From the NCBI RefSeq assembly GCF_003054965.1, contig NZ_MIES01000026.1:372001-436000 (forward strand): a stretch of 64,000 nt of DNA, in the 5' to 3' direction. Source of the stretch: Saccharospirillum sp. MSK14-1. Lineage in GTDB: Bacteria; Pseudomonadota; Gammaproteobacteria; Pseudomonadales; Natronospirillaceae. Within the stretch, counting starts at the first letter, position 1; every line of letters starts with the position of its first letter. Positions 55,009 to 63,718 of this stretch are shown here, in pieces. The notes below the pieces were generated by a model, which did no database searches, was not told where the DNA came from, and saw only the letters and a program-made list of their open reading frames with translations. The position numbers and the translations under genes were made by a program.

Positions 55009-55362
55009 TTAACTGGTGCGTGAACGCCGAGCGGCCCAATAAGCTGGCAGCTGGAAGCACACAAAGCGAGCCGTCAGGCCCGCGGCGGAAGCAAATAAGT
55101 AGCCCGCCACATACACCGGCCCGGTGAGCTTCACTAAGGCGCCGCCGATGATGAAGTCCATAAACATCATGGCCACCAAGCCGATGGCGTAACCGCTGAT
55201 CAAATAACGGTGGCCGCTGCGAAACAGAAAACCGAGCACGGCACCGACCGCGCCAAAGCCGATGAGCAGCTGTAACGGCGATTCCGCAAATTGGGCACCC
55301 AGTTGCGCCATCATAAAGAGGCAGACGCCAGCTAAAGCCATGCGTTGGACGTTGGGATTCAT
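55009..55362 (-). CDS. Small hypothetical inner-membrane protein
   Basis: 117 residues with four likely membrane segments (about 7-25, 30-47, 57-77, 82-104). No soluble domain and no recognised family. It is convergent with glnK2 across a bidirectional terminator and lies just downstream of pspF. Function not evident. Confidence 0.7.
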   Translation of the reverse strand: MNPNVQRMALAGVCLFMMAQLGAQFAESPLQLLIGFGAVGAVLGFLFRSGHRYLISGYAIGLVAMMFMDFIIGGALVKLTGPVYVAGYLFASAAGLTARFVCFQLPAYWAARRSRTS

Positions 55363-55421
55363 TGGGTGACCTTCTCGTTGTTATTGTCGTCTGGCCGAGC
55401 TTAGCGGTGGCGGGGGGCGTC

Positions 55422-56417
55422 TCAATGCGACTTTGGTCGTGCCCCGCCAATCAAACCGTGTTTGCGCAGTTGGCTGCGGAACTGATGATACGTCAGTCCC
55501 AGCGATTCGGCGGCTTTTCCCTGGTGACGCTCATGGCGCTCCAGGGCCGCTTCAAGCAGGCCGATTTCAAACCGCGCCACCTGATCATTAAAGCGGCCAT
55601 CGGCCAGCGACACCTCGGCAGATGCCCGGCCCGGTCGCCAGGGTGAATCGAAGGGGTCGAGTATCAGTTCATCCACGGGTGCATGCTCATTGCCCCAGCG
55701 ATAGAGACTGCGCTCCACCACATTCTTCAGTTCGCGCACGTTGCCGTGAAACGGGTGCTCATTCAGCGCCGCCAAGGCTGTTTCGCTGAAACCGGGAAAC
55801 ATTGACCACCCTAATTCGCTGCTCATCGCAATGGCAAATTGTTCGGCCAGCAAGGGCACATCGCCCTGGCGCGCGCGCAGCGGCGGCAAGGTGAGGACGT
55901 CGAAGGCCAGACGGTCGAGTAAATCGCTGCGAAACCGGCCTTGAGCGGCCAGAGCGGGCAAATCTTCGTTGGTGGCTGCGACGATGCGCACATCGACGGT
56001 CAGTGTTTTCTGGCCGCCCAGCCGTTCAAACTCGCCGTACTCGATCAGCCGCAACAGCTTCTCTTGCAAGGGTGCAGACATGGTGCCGACTTCATCGAGA
56101 AACAGCGTGCCTTCGTGGGCGCGCTCAAAGCGACCGATGTGCGTGCGGTTAGCGCCCGTAAAGGCACCCGGCTCGTAGCCGAACAAATCCGCGTCGAGCA
56201 GGCTCTCGCTGATGGCGGCGCAGTTCACTTTGAGCAGAGGCTGTTGCCAGCGCGAGGACAAAAAGTGCAGCCGTTCTGCCACCAGTTCCTTGCCCGTTCC
56301 GCGTTCACCGATGACCAGTACCGGTCGATTCAGCGGCGCCAGATCGGAGGCACGGTCGAGCAGATCGGCCAGAACCGGGCTTTCACCAATCATGCGTTGT
56401 GGGCTGCGTTCGCTCAT
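55422..56417 (-). CDS. pspF: Phage-shock-protein operon activator PspF
   Basis: 331-residue sigma-54-dependent enhancer-binding protein without an N-terminal receiver, as in PspF. AAA+ features: Walker A GERGTGKE, the sigma-54 contact loop GAFTGA, Walker B TLFLDEVG, sensor region. C-terminal Fis-type helix-turn-helix (AAESLGLTYHQFRSQLRKHGL). It is divergent from the psp operon; PspA normally restrains it. Confidence 0.94.
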   Translation of the reverse strand: MSERSPQRMIGESPVLADLLDRASDLAPLNRPVLVIGERGTGKELVAERLHFLSSRWQQPLLKVNCAAISESLLDADLFGYEPGAFTGANRTHIGRFERAHEGTLFLDEVGTMSAPLQEKLLRLIEYGEFERLGGQKTLTVDVRIVAATNEDLPALAAQGRFRSDLLDRLAFDVLTLPPLRARQGDVPLLAEQFAIAMSSELGWSMFPGFSETALAALNEHPFHGNVRELKNVVERSLYRWGNEHAPVDELILDPFDSPWRPGRASAEVSLADGRFNDQVARFEIGLLEAALERHERHQGKAAESLGLTYHQFRSQLRKHGLIGGARPKSH

Positions 56418-56460
56418 TGCCGGCTCGTGAGGTGGAGTGGATGGGCTGAGTTTAGGGTGT

Positions 56461-56488
56461 TTGGTTGATCAGACCAATGTCATTGGTC
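56461..56488. promoter_or_regulatory. PspF enhancer (upstream activating sequence) palindromes
   Basis: GACCAATG-T-CATTGGTC (56472-56488) is a perfect 8-bp inverted repeat. A second overlapping repeat pairs TTGGT (56461) with ACCAA (56473). About 100 bp upstream of the sigma-54 element and near the pspF start, as expected for PspF sites that also autoregulate pspF. Confidence 0.6.
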
Positions 56489-56562
56489 ATTTTCGCTAAA
56501 TATAGTTTGGCAAAACGGCCCAATTTCTCAGAAAACATTTTAAAAACAATGAGTTAACAACT

Positions 56563-56578
56563 TGGCACGAATGCTGAT
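56563..56578 (+). promoter_or_regulatory. Sigma-54-like promoter of the psp operon
   Basis: TGGCACGAATGCTGAT. The -24 is ideal (TGGCAC), but at the 10-bp spacing the -12 reads GA in place of GC, so the match is imperfect. It is 35 bp before the first psp gene. Confidence 0.5.
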
Positions 56579-56612
56579 ATAGCCAAGCTGTGTGTCGACA
56601 AAGGACATCCTG

Positions 56613-56792
56613 ATGATCCCCCTAAAAGAACGGACACCGCTGTATATGGTCATGATCACCCTGGGCAGCGCCTTGGCGGCGGTGACGCAATGGTGGATCG
56701 GACTGGTCAGCCTGGCATTGGCATTCGGCTTAATGGAAGCCGTCGGCCACGGATTGAACCGCTTGCTGCGTATCAGCCAGCGGCACCATTAA
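56613..56792 (+). CDS. Small membrane protein at the head of the psp operon
   Basis: 59 residues. The ATG at 56613 has AAGGA at good spacing; an in-frame GTG at 56592 is rejected. One or two hydrophobic segments (about 12-27 and 29-46) and a basic tail (GLNRLLRISQRHH). It lies 13 bp before pspA, in the position where E. coli has no gene. It does not resemble PspG or PspD to my eye. Likely part of the envelope-stress response by location. Confidence 0.7.
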   Translation: MIPLKERTPLYMVMITLGSALAAVTQWWIGLVSLALAFGLMEAVGHGLNRLLRISQRHH

Positions 56793-56805
56793 CGAGGAGA
56801 TTGCT

Positions 56806-57480
56806 ATGGGTATTTTTTCCCGCTTCACCGACATCATTAATTCCAACCTCAATGCGTTGCTGGATCGTGCGGAAGATCCGCAAAAGATGATTCGTCTGAT
56901 CATCCAGGAAATGGAAGAGACGCTGGTTGAGGTACGCTCCAGCTCCGCGCGCGTGATTGCCGATCGCAAAGACGCCGAACGACGCCTGGCACGCGTGCGC
57001 AAAGAAGTGGACGACTGGGAAGCCAAAGCCAAGCTGGCTTTAGCCAAGGATCGTGAAGACCTGGCGCGGGCCGCCTTGGCGGAAAAACAAACGCTGGTGG
57101 AAGAAGCCGACATTCTGCAACGCGAATGCGAGGCGCTGGATGACCATTTGCAGCAACTGTCCGAAGAAGTGGGTCAGCTGCAATCCAAGCTCAATGACGC
57201 CAAAGCCAAGCAGAAAGCATTGGTCATGCGCCAGCAAACGGTGACCACCCGGATGAAAACGCGGCGCCAATTGCACCGGGAAAACTTGCAAGATGCCTTC
57301 GAGAAGTTCGAACATTACGAGCGACGCATGGACAGTATGGAAAGTGAGCTCGAAGCGCAGGACTTGGGACGCGGACGCGATCTGGCCCAAGAAATCGACA
57401 GCCTGGCTGAGAACGATGCCGTCAATGCCGAACTGGAACGCCTCAAGGCGGACCTGGAGAAGACCGACAAAAAAGGCTAA
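56806..57480 (+). CDS. pspA: Phage shock protein A
   Basis: 224 residues, almost entirely helical coiled coil, starting MGIFSRFTDIINSNLNALL, with the amphipathic membrane helix at the N-terminus and the PspA signature LIIQEMEETLVEVRSSSARVIADRK. An ESCRT-III-family protein that binds damaged inner membrane and inhibits PspF. Good ribosome binding site (GAGGAG). Confidence 0.95.
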   Translation: MGIFSRFTDIINSNLNALLDRAEDPQKMIRLIIQEMEETLVEVRSSSARVIADRKDAERRLARVRKEVDDWEAKAKLALAKDREDLARAALAEKQTLVEEADILQRECEALDDHLQQLSEEVGQLQSKLNDAKAKQKALVMRQQTVTTRMKTRRQLHRENLQDAFEKFEHYERRMDSMESELEAQDLGRGRDLAQEIDSLAENDAVNAELERLKADLEKTDKKG

Positions 57481-57498
57481 GGCGACAAGGAGCCCAGC

Positions 57499-57741
57499 AT
57501 GCAAGTTTTCGAATTCCTGTTCGTATTCGTGCCCACTATTTTATTTATCGCGATAGTGATGCCGATGTGGCTGTTTATGCATTACCGCTATAAAAATCGG
57601 GTGCATGCCAGTCTGAATGCGGACGATCAGTCGTCGCTCGATGAATTGCTGCGCACGCTGGACCAATTGAACGATCGGGTGGCGGCGTTGGAATCGATCC
57701 TCGATGAACGCAGCCCGAACTGGCGACGACAAACCGACTAA
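57499..57741 (+). CDS. pspB: Phage shock protein B
   Basis: 80 residues: one N-terminal membrane helix (about 6-27), then a cytoplasmic helix with LRTLDQLNDRVAALESILDE, the family segment. With PspC it senses membrane stress and relieves PspA repression of PspF. Confidence 0.92.
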   Translation: MQVFEFLFVFVPTILFIAIVMPMWLFMHYRYKNRVHASLNADDQSSLDELLRTLDQLNDRVAALESILDERSPNWRRQTD

Positions 57742-57755
57742 CAGGAGCAGCCACC

Positions 57756-58217
57756 ATGGCCTATCAACATCGCAACAAGGACAACTTCGGTTTCTGGAAA
57801 CGTCGTCGCCAGGGCTTCGGCATGAACCTTTACCGCAACAAGCGCGACGGCTGGATCGGCGGTGTCTGCGCGGGCTTGGCGGACCATTTTAACATCGAGC
57901 CCTGGGTGGTTCGGCTGGTGGTGGTCGGCAGCAGTTTCTTCTTTATGACGCTGACCTTCTGGGCCTACATCGGCGCCTGCATCGTGATGGCACCGCGCCC
58001 AAAGGGTCCGGTCGATCAGGAATATCAGTACGATGAAGAGCTGCATGCTGATCGGCCGCGCAATCTGTTTCGTTACCGCAATGCGTCACCGGGTGAACGT
58101 CTTAAGCGTGCCCGTCGTCGGCTCGACGAAACCCTCGGTCGGGTGGAAAACATGGAACGCTATGTGACGTCTCGGCGTTATGAACTGGACAAGGAATTCT
58201 CCAAAATCCAGGACTGA
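57756..58217 (+). CDS. pspC: Phage shock protein C
   Basis: 153 residues. The PspC domain is LYRNKRDGWIGGVCAGLADHF, followed by a membrane helix region WVVRLVVVGSSFFFMTLTFWAYI; a basic/acidic coiled tail ends at residue 153. A longer N-terminal segment than E. coli PspC is present. Last psp gene; a terminator follows. Confidence 0.92.
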   Translation: MAYQHRNKDNFGFWKRRRQGFGMNLYRNKRDGWIGGVCAGLADHFNIEPWVVRLVVVGSSFFFMTLTFWAYIGACIVMAPRPKGPVDQEYQYDEELHADRPRNLFRYRNASPGERLKRARRRLDETLGRVENMERYVTSRRYELDKEFSKIQD

Positions 58218-58249
58218 GCAGCATGCAGAATGCTCTCTGATATACTCTC

Positions 58250-58279
58250 GGCCGGGCCCAAGCCCGGTCGTTTTGTTTG
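58250..58279 (+). terminator. Terminator after the psp operon
   Basis: Eight-bp stem (58250-58257 with 58262-58269, one G-U pair), CCAA loop, followed by GTTTTGTTTG. Confidence 0.7.
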
Positions 58280-58297
58280 TGTTACCTGGAGTTCATT

Positions 58298-58816
58298 GTG
58301 TCCGATTCCACCGCTCGTTTCGCCGTTGTTAAAAATCCCACCTTCTGGGTTGTTGTTGTTCTGTTGATCGGTTTTGTTTATCTGCAATGGCCGACGCATC
58401 TGCGCACGCCTTACGCACCGGATTACCGCACCGTTACTCTGGCCGATGGCGTGCAAATGCAGTGGGAGGGCGAGCCGCAAGTGGTTGAAGGCGAGGCCGG
58501 AACCGCCTGGACGTTTAAGAACAAAGGGTTGGATTTTCTGGTCCAGCAGGGCGACTTGAATGCGTCGTTGACGCAACTGGCACAGCGCCAGCGTGATATT
58601 GATCGTGCTCAGGTGGGCGGCATCGAATACGCGCCTCTGGAGGTGCGTGGGTCCTTGGCACAATACGCCTTGATCGATGCGGAGAATCGCATTCAGCGAC
58701 ACCGCCTCTATCAGCGCGGTGAGCGGTGGCTTAAGGTGTCGGTTCTGTACAAGGCCAATAACGAAGAACGCGAAGCACGCGCTCAGGTGTTTCTGAATTC
58801 GGTGGTTCTGCCGTAA
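58298..58816 (+). CDS. Hypothetical protein with one N-terminal membrane helix
   Basis: 172 residues, starting with GTG behind TGGAG. A hydrophobic segment (about residues 14-30: FWVVVVLLIGFVYLQW) anchors a C-terminal domain of alternating strands, probably periplasmic. No recognised family. Just downstream of the psp operon but separated by its terminator; a separate promoter (TATACT at 58241-58246) is possible. Confidence 0.65.
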   Translation: MSDSTARFAVVKNPTFWVVVVLLIGFVYLQWPTHLRTPYAPDYRTVTLADGVQMQWEGEPQVVEGEAGTAWTFKNKGLDFLVQQGDLNASLTQLAQRQRDIDRAQVGGIEYAPLEVRGSLAQYALIDAENRIQRHRLYQRGERWLKVSVLYKANNEEREARAQVFLNSVVLP

Positions 58817-58857
58817 AGCCGCCAAGCCCAGTCAAACAACAATAAGGAGAGCACGCC

Positions 58858-59832
58858 ATGTTGCGTTGGGGTGTGATGGGAACGGGCAATATAGCCCACC
58901 AATTTGTCAGCGATGCGCGTCATGGCAGCGGCGGTGAATTTGTCGGTGTCTATTCGCGCAGCCAGCAAAAAGCCGATGCGTTTGCTCAGGAATTTGGACT
59001 GCAGCACGCCTTCAGTGATTTGGATGCGTTTCTGGCCAGCCCGGATATCGATGTGGTCTACATCGCCAGTCCGCACACCAGCCATGTTGAACAAGCCCAG
59101 GCGTTGCTGGAAGCGGGCAAAGCCGCGCTGGTGGAGAAGCCGGTGGCGGTCAACCGGACCGATGCGGAGCGTCTCTATCAGCGGTCCCAGGAATTAGGCG
59201 TGTTTTGTCAGGAAGCCTTCTGGACGCGTTTTAACCCGGCCTATCAGCAGATTCTGGAGCAAGCGCGTGATGGTCGCTTGGGCGCGCTGCGCCACGGCCA
59301 GGCGAACTTTGGTTTTGTATCGCCGGCCGACCCCGAGCATCGCTTGAACAACCCGGATTTGGCCGGTGGTGCTTTGCTGGACATCGGTTTATACCCGCTG
59401 ATTCTGACGCTGGACTTATTCGGTGAACCGACCGAGATTGACGGCCGCGTTACCTTAGGCGAAACCGGCGTCGATCGCAGCGCCGATCTGGTCTTGAGTT
59501 ACGCCGGTGGTGAACGCTGCGCGGTGCATTTCAGCCTCGATTACGAGCTGCCGCAAACCGCCTGGATCAGTGGTGAAAACGGCTGGGCAGAGATTCAGTC
59601 ATTGTGGTTTGCTCCGAACCGGGCGCATTGGCAGGTGGGCAGCGCGCCGGTGGCGGTCGAGCACTATCCGCTGCTGGGTAAGGGCTATCACTACGAATTC
59701 ACCGCCACCAACGAAGCCATCGCCGCCGGTCGACTGGATTGCGCCGAGCACACTCAGGCAGACAGCCTGACGCTGATCCGCTTGCTCGATCGCATTCGTG
59801 ATCGGTGGGGACCGCGCTATTCGTTTGAGTGA
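58858..59832 (+). CDS. Gfo/Idh/MocA family oxidoreductase
   Basis: 324 residues, NAD(P)-dependent sugar or cyclitol dehydrogenase fold. N-terminal Rossmann motif GTGNIAHQF; the family motif EKPVAVN and the catalytic Lys position are present. AAGGAG ribosome binding site. The substrate is unknown. Its 3' end overlaps the DUF1284 gene on the opposite strand by 16 bp. Confidence 0.9.
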   Translation: MLRWGVMGTGNIAHQFVSDARHGSGGEFVGVYSRSQQKADAFAQEFGLQHAFSDLDAFLASPDIDVVYIASPHTSHVEQAQALLEAGKAALVEKPVAVNRTDAERLYQRSQELGVFCQEAFWTRFNPAYQQILEQARDGRLGALRHGQANFGFVSPADPEHRLNNPDLAGGALLDIGLYPLILTLDLFGEPTEIDGRVTLGETGVDRSADLVLSYAGGERCAVHFSLDYELPQTAWISGENGWAEIQSLWFAPNRAHWQVGSAPVAVEHYPLLGKGYHYEFTATNEAIAAGRLDCAEHTQADSLTLIRLLDRIRDRWGPRYSFE

Positions 59833-60257
59833 TGCAGCCGGGTATCGGCGTAGCCGCGAGCGGCGATGTCGGTACACAGCGAATGCCATTCACAGTCGAA
59901 GCAACCGCTGCGCAGCTGGCCTTGCGTAAAGGCCTGGCGCAGGGTTGTCAGTGACGACGGCGTTAAGCGCAGCGTTTGACCCACCGTGACTTCTATCCCC
60001 AAGGCCTCACTGACCGCCTGCATCGCCAGGGCGTCGCGCCGGTGAATGCGGCGGTGGTGACAATGCGCGCAGTCACCGTCTTCATCGCGCACTAACGGTT
60101 GGCAAATCTGATCGGGTCCGCGAATCAGTGCAATCGCCTCGCCTTGATTCAGGCGCGCAATAATGGCGTCGTAATTACGGCAGAAGGCATCGCTGTACCC
60201 CAAGCCTTTGTAGGTCAGCATGCACAGAAGATGATGGCCGCGCAGTTCGATGCTCAT
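59817..60257 (-). CDS. DUF1284 family protein
   Basis: 146 residues. Starts with the family pattern RGHHLLCMLTYKGLGYS and carries several Cys (CHH, CFDC, CTD) and His that suggest metal or Fe-S binding. Function unknown. It is the last gene of the operon behind two alpha-glucosidases, starting 9 bp after the second. Confidence 0.82.
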   Translation of the reverse strand: MSIELRGHHLLCMLTYKGLGYSDAFCRNYDAIIARLNQGEAIALIRGPDQICQPLVRDEDGDCAHCHHRRIHRRDALAMQAVSEALGIEVTVGQTLRLTPSSLTTLRQAFTQGQLRSGCFDCEWHSLCTDIAARGYADTRLHHSNE

Positions 60258-60266
60258 CGCTGACCG

Positions 60267-61937
60267 CTACAGCCGGTACAGCCGCGCTTCCCAAGGACGC
60301 AATTCGATGGCCGGCTGAGCGGCTGCATCGGCGTAGTTGCCGAGGCAAAAACCATTTTCCGCGGGCGTCGCCGCACCCAGTTCGCCTTGCCAGGCGTCGT
60401 CGCTGAGATTGCACAGCACCAGAAATTGCTCGCCCTCCAGGCTGCGGGTGTAGGCGTAAACCTGAGGGTCATCGTCCAGCACCAGATCGTACTGGCCATA
60501 GACTAAGGTGGGCTCGGCGCGGCGCAGCCGAATCATGGCTTTATAAAAATTCAGCACCGACGCCGGGTCGTCCGCCTGATCAGCGGCGTTCAACCATTGA
60601 TGATTCGGGTTCACCGCCAGCCAGGGCCGGCCGATGGTGAAACCGGCGTTGGTGTGGCGGGTCCATTGCATGGGCGTGCGGGCGTTGTCGCGTGAGCTAC
60701 TTTGCAGGTCGGCCAGCATATCGGCATCGCTGCGACCGTCGGCGCGCCATTCTTTGATCAGGTTGCGGGCTGCCACGTCATCGAACTGGTCGAGTGACGT
60801 GAAAGGGTGATTGGTCATGCCCAGCTCCTGACCCTGATAAATAAAGGGCGTGCCCTGCATCATAAAATACATCAGCGCGATGGCTGTGGCGCTTTCGCGC
60901 CAGTAGTGCTCGGTATTGCCCCAGGTTGAGGTGATGCGTGGAATATCGTGGTTTTCCACAAAGAGCGCATTCCAGCCCTGGCCTTCCAGGCCCTTTTGCC
61001 AGCGTGTCAGGGTGCTTTTCAGCTTGGCTAAATCGAGGCCGTCATTGCCTTCGGTGCCCCAGAGTTTCAACTGTTCAAACTGGAACAGCATATTGAAGCG
61101 ACCCTGGTCTTCGCCAACCCAGTCCGGTGCCTGTTCGATGGTCACGCCGTTGGCTTCGCCCACCGTCATCACATCGTAGTGCGCGAAGGTTTCCGCGCAC
61201 AGTTCGCTGATGTAGTTGAGAATGCCGTCTTTGTTGCGGTGCATCTCATGCGACGGCACGGCCGAAAGATTTTTCGGGTTGGGCAGATCCGGAAAGCCGG
61301 GCTCTTTGCGAATGTGGGTAATGGCATCGATGCGGAAACCGTCGACGCCTTTGTCGAGCCACCAGCGCACCATGCGGTAAACCGCTTCGCGCATCTCGGC
61401 GTTTTCCCAGTTTAAATCCGGCTGTTTGCGCGAGAACAAATGCAGATAATACTGACCGCTCAGGTCGTCGTATTCCCAAGCCGGGCCGCTGAAGATGCTG
61501 GCCCAGTTGTTGGGGGGTTCGCCGTTCGGTTTGCCGTCGCGCCAGATGTACCAATCGCGTTTGTCGCTGCCCGGCTGGCGGGCTTCCTGAAACCAGGCGT
61601 GTTCATCGCTGGAATGGTTGACCACCAGATCGAGCAACACGCGCAGGCCACGGTCGTGCGCTTGCTCCAGCAAGTTGTCAAAATCGGCCATGGTGCCGAA
61701 GTCGGACAGGATGCCTTGATAGTCCGCAATGTCGTAGCCGTTGTCGTCGTTCGGCGAGGGGAAAATCGGGCACAGCCAGAGCACATCAACGCCCAGATCT
61801 TTCAAGTAATCCAGTTGTTCAATGATGCCCGGTAAGTCGCCGGTGCCATCACCGTTGCCGTCCATAAACGAACGCGGATAAATCTGGTAGACGACGGCTT
61901 CTTTCCACCAGCGTTGAGTGTGAGCGACAGCGTTCAT
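60267..61937 (-). CDS. GH13 alpha-glucosidase, second tandem copy
   Basis: 556 residues. Catalytic triad at the expected places: nucleophile Asp204 (GFRIDAITH), acid/base Glu261 (MTVGEANG), and Asp331 (ENHDIPR). Oligo-1,6-glucosidase/alpha-glucosidase type, with the substrate-side motif VVNHSSDEHAWF. No signal peptide, so cytoplasmic. It overlaps the first copy (ATGA) and precedes DUF1284. Confidence 0.93.
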   Translation of the reverse strand: MNAVAHTQRWWKEAVVYQIYPRSFMDGNGDGTGDLPGIIEQLDYLKDLGVDVLWLCPIFPSPNDDNGYDIADYQGILSDFGTMADFDNLLEQAHDRGLRVLLDLVVNHSSDEHAWFQEARQPGSDKRDWYIWRDGKPNGEPPNNWASIFSGPAWEYDDLSGQYYLHLFSRKQPDLNWENAEMREAVYRMVRWWLDKGVDGFRIDAITHIRKEPGFPDLPNPKNLSAVPSHEMHRNKDGILNYISELCAETFAHYDVMTVGEANGVTIEQAPDWVGEDQGRFNMLFQFEQLKLWGTEGNDGLDLAKLKSTLTRWQKGLEGQGWNALFVENHDIPRITSTWGNTEHYWRESATAIALMYFMMQGTPFIYQGQELGMTNHPFTSLDQFDDVAARNLIKEWRADGRSDADMLADLQSSSRDNARTPMQWTRHTNAGFTIGRPWLAVNPNHQWLNAADQADDPASVLNFYKAMIRLRRAEPTLVYGQYDLVLDDDPQVYAYTRSLEGEQFLVLCNLSDDAWQGELGAATPAENGFCLGNYADAAAQPAIELRPWEARLYRL

Positions 61938-63607
61938 TCAGCGTTTCCTTCGGCGCGCAGCATAAAGGCTTCATAGGGTGCCAGATCGAGTGTCTGACCC
62001 AAAGCGCCACGTGCACTGGTGTTGTGAATCAGGCACTGGCACAGGGTGTTTTGCCAGTGTGCGGGCAGATGAACCTGAGTGCGCTCAGCGCTGAACGAGC
62101 CCAGCACCAGCCAGCGTTCGCCGTTTAATTCGCGCTCGTAAGCGAAGACGGTCGGGTGGTCTTCCAGCAGCAGTGTGAAGCGGCCATACACCAGTACATC
62201 GTGGTCTTTGCGCAGCTGAATCAGCTTTTGGTAGTGCTGGAAAATGCCATCCGGGTCGGCGCGATCGGCGGCCACGTTAATGTCGCGGTAATTCGGGTTC
62301 ACCGTCAGCCAGGGCGTCCCGGTGCTGAAACCGCCGTTGTCGGTGGCCGACCACTGCATCGGGGTGCGGGCGTTGTCACGGCCGTTGCGATAGATGGCGG
62401 CCATGCGCTGGGCATGCGTCCAACCCAGGTCGCCGTATTCGTTGTAGAAATTCAGGGTTTCGATGTCGCGGTAGTCCTCGATGGCATCGAAGCGCACATT
62501 GGTCATGCCGATTTCTTCACCCTGATAAATGTAGGGCGTGCCTTGCTGACCATGCAGTATGGTGGCGAGCATCTTGGCGGAGCGGATGCGGTGTTCACTG
62601 TCGTCACCGAATTCAGAAACCGCGCGGGGCAGGTCGTGGTTGTTCCAGAACAGCGAATTCCAGCCACGGCCACCGGCCAGTGCGTGCTGCCATTTGGCCA
62701 ATACCTGCTTGAGTTTCAACGGATCGACCGGCTTGGCGTTCCATTTGCCGCCGTTGGGAGCGCCATCTTCCGGTTCGCCGAAGGTCAGGCTGATGTGTTC
62801 AAACTGGAACACCATGGAAATTTCATCGCGCTCGGGTGCGCAATACAACGGCGCGGTCTCAGGCGTGACGCTCCAGGTTTCACCCACGGTCAGCGCATCG
62901 CGCGGTCCGTAAGTGGCTCGGTTCATGGTGTGAATGCGATCGTGCAGTTTCGGGCCTGCGGTCAGTTGCTGGTTGTCGACGTCTTTGCCGAGCAGGTCGA
63001 GAACGTCCATGCGGAAACCGGCAACGCCCCGGTCGAGCCACCAGTTCATCATGGTGTGGACGGCTTCGGGTACGGCCGGGTTATCCCAGTTCAGGTCGGG
63101 CTGCTTTTTGCTGAACTGATGGAAGTAGTACTCGCCGCTGGCCTCGTCGAACTCCCACATGGAGCCACTGAAATAGGAGGTCAGCTCGCTCGGCGGGCCG
63201 CCGTCGGCCGCCGGTTCACGCCAGATGTAGAAATCGCGGTAGTCACTGTCTTTCGACGATTTGGCATCGACAAACCAGGGATGTTCATCGCTGGAGTGGT
63301 TAACCACCAGATCGAGAATGATCTTGATGCCGCGCCGGTCGGCTTCGGCGATCAGTCGGTCCAGATCGTCCAGGGTGCCGAACTGGGGCGCGATGGCTTG
63401 GTAGTCGGAGATGTCGTAGCCGTTGTCGTCCATCGGCGAGGCAAAGATGGGCGACAGCCAGATCACGGTGATGCCCAAATCGGCCAGATGGTCGAGCCGT
63501 TCAATGATGCCCGGCAGGTCGCCCATGCCGTCGCCATTGGCGTCCATAAAGGAAGACGGATAAATCTGATAAACGACGGCACGGTGCCACCAGCGTTGTT
63601 CGGTCAT
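61934..63607 (-). CDS. GH13 alpha-glucosidase, first tandem copy
   Basis: 557 residues, a clear paralogue of the following gene. Catalytic residues Asp201 (GFRMDVLD), Glu243 (LTVGETWS) and Asp325 (NNHDLPR). It probably hydrolyses alpha-1,4- or alpha-1,6-linked glucose oligomers in the cytoplasm. First gene of the operon, transcribed divergently from a LysR-type regulator. Confidence 0.93.
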   Translation of the reverse strand: MTEQRWWHRAVVYQIYPSSFMDANGDGMGDLPGIIERLDHLADLGITVIWLSPIFASPMDDNGYDISDYQAIAPQFGTLDDLDRLIAEADRRGIKIILDLVVNHSSDEHPWFVDAKSSKDSDYRDFYIWREPAADGGPPSELTSYFSGSMWEFDEASGEYYFHQFSKKQPDLNWDNPAVPEAVHTMMNWWLDRGVAGFRMDVLDLLGKDVDNQQLTAGPKLHDRIHTMNRATYGPRDALTVGETWSVTPETAPLYCAPERDEISMVFQFEHISLTFGEPEDGAPNGGKWNAKPVDPLKLKQVLAKWQHALAGGRGWNSLFWNNHDLPRAVSEFGDDSEHRIRSAKMLATILHGQQGTPYIYQGEEIGMTNVRFDAIEDYRDIETLNFYNEYGDLGWTHAQRMAAIYRNGRDNARTPMQWSATDNGGFSTGTPWLTVNPNYRDINVAADRADPDGIFQHYQKLIQLRKDHDVLVYGRFTLLLEDHPTVFAYERELNGERWLVLGSFSAERTQVHLPAHWQNTLCQCLIHNTSARGALGQTLDLAPYEAFMLRAEGNAE

Positions 63608-63662
63608 GCGCTACCTCGGTGATCGATGCGATTTTCGGCGCAGCCTAGTGGAGTGTTAAACA

Positions 63663-63682
63663 AAAATAAAATGCTTTATTTT
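63663..63682. promoter_or_regulatory. Palindrome between the GH13 operon and the LysR gene
   Basis: AAAATAAA and TTTATTTT, exact reverse complements with a 4-bp spacer, in the divergent intergenic region. Candidate LysR or other repressor site. Confidence 0.4.
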
Positions 63683-63718
63683 GTGTTCATTATAGATTTT
63701 ATCGATATTGAGGTGGGC

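Noticed and set aside
62156-63622. Long open frame (488 codons) opposite the first alpha-glucosidase
   Set aside because: Antisense shadow of a G+C-rich gene whose catalytic residues are clearly on the minus strand.
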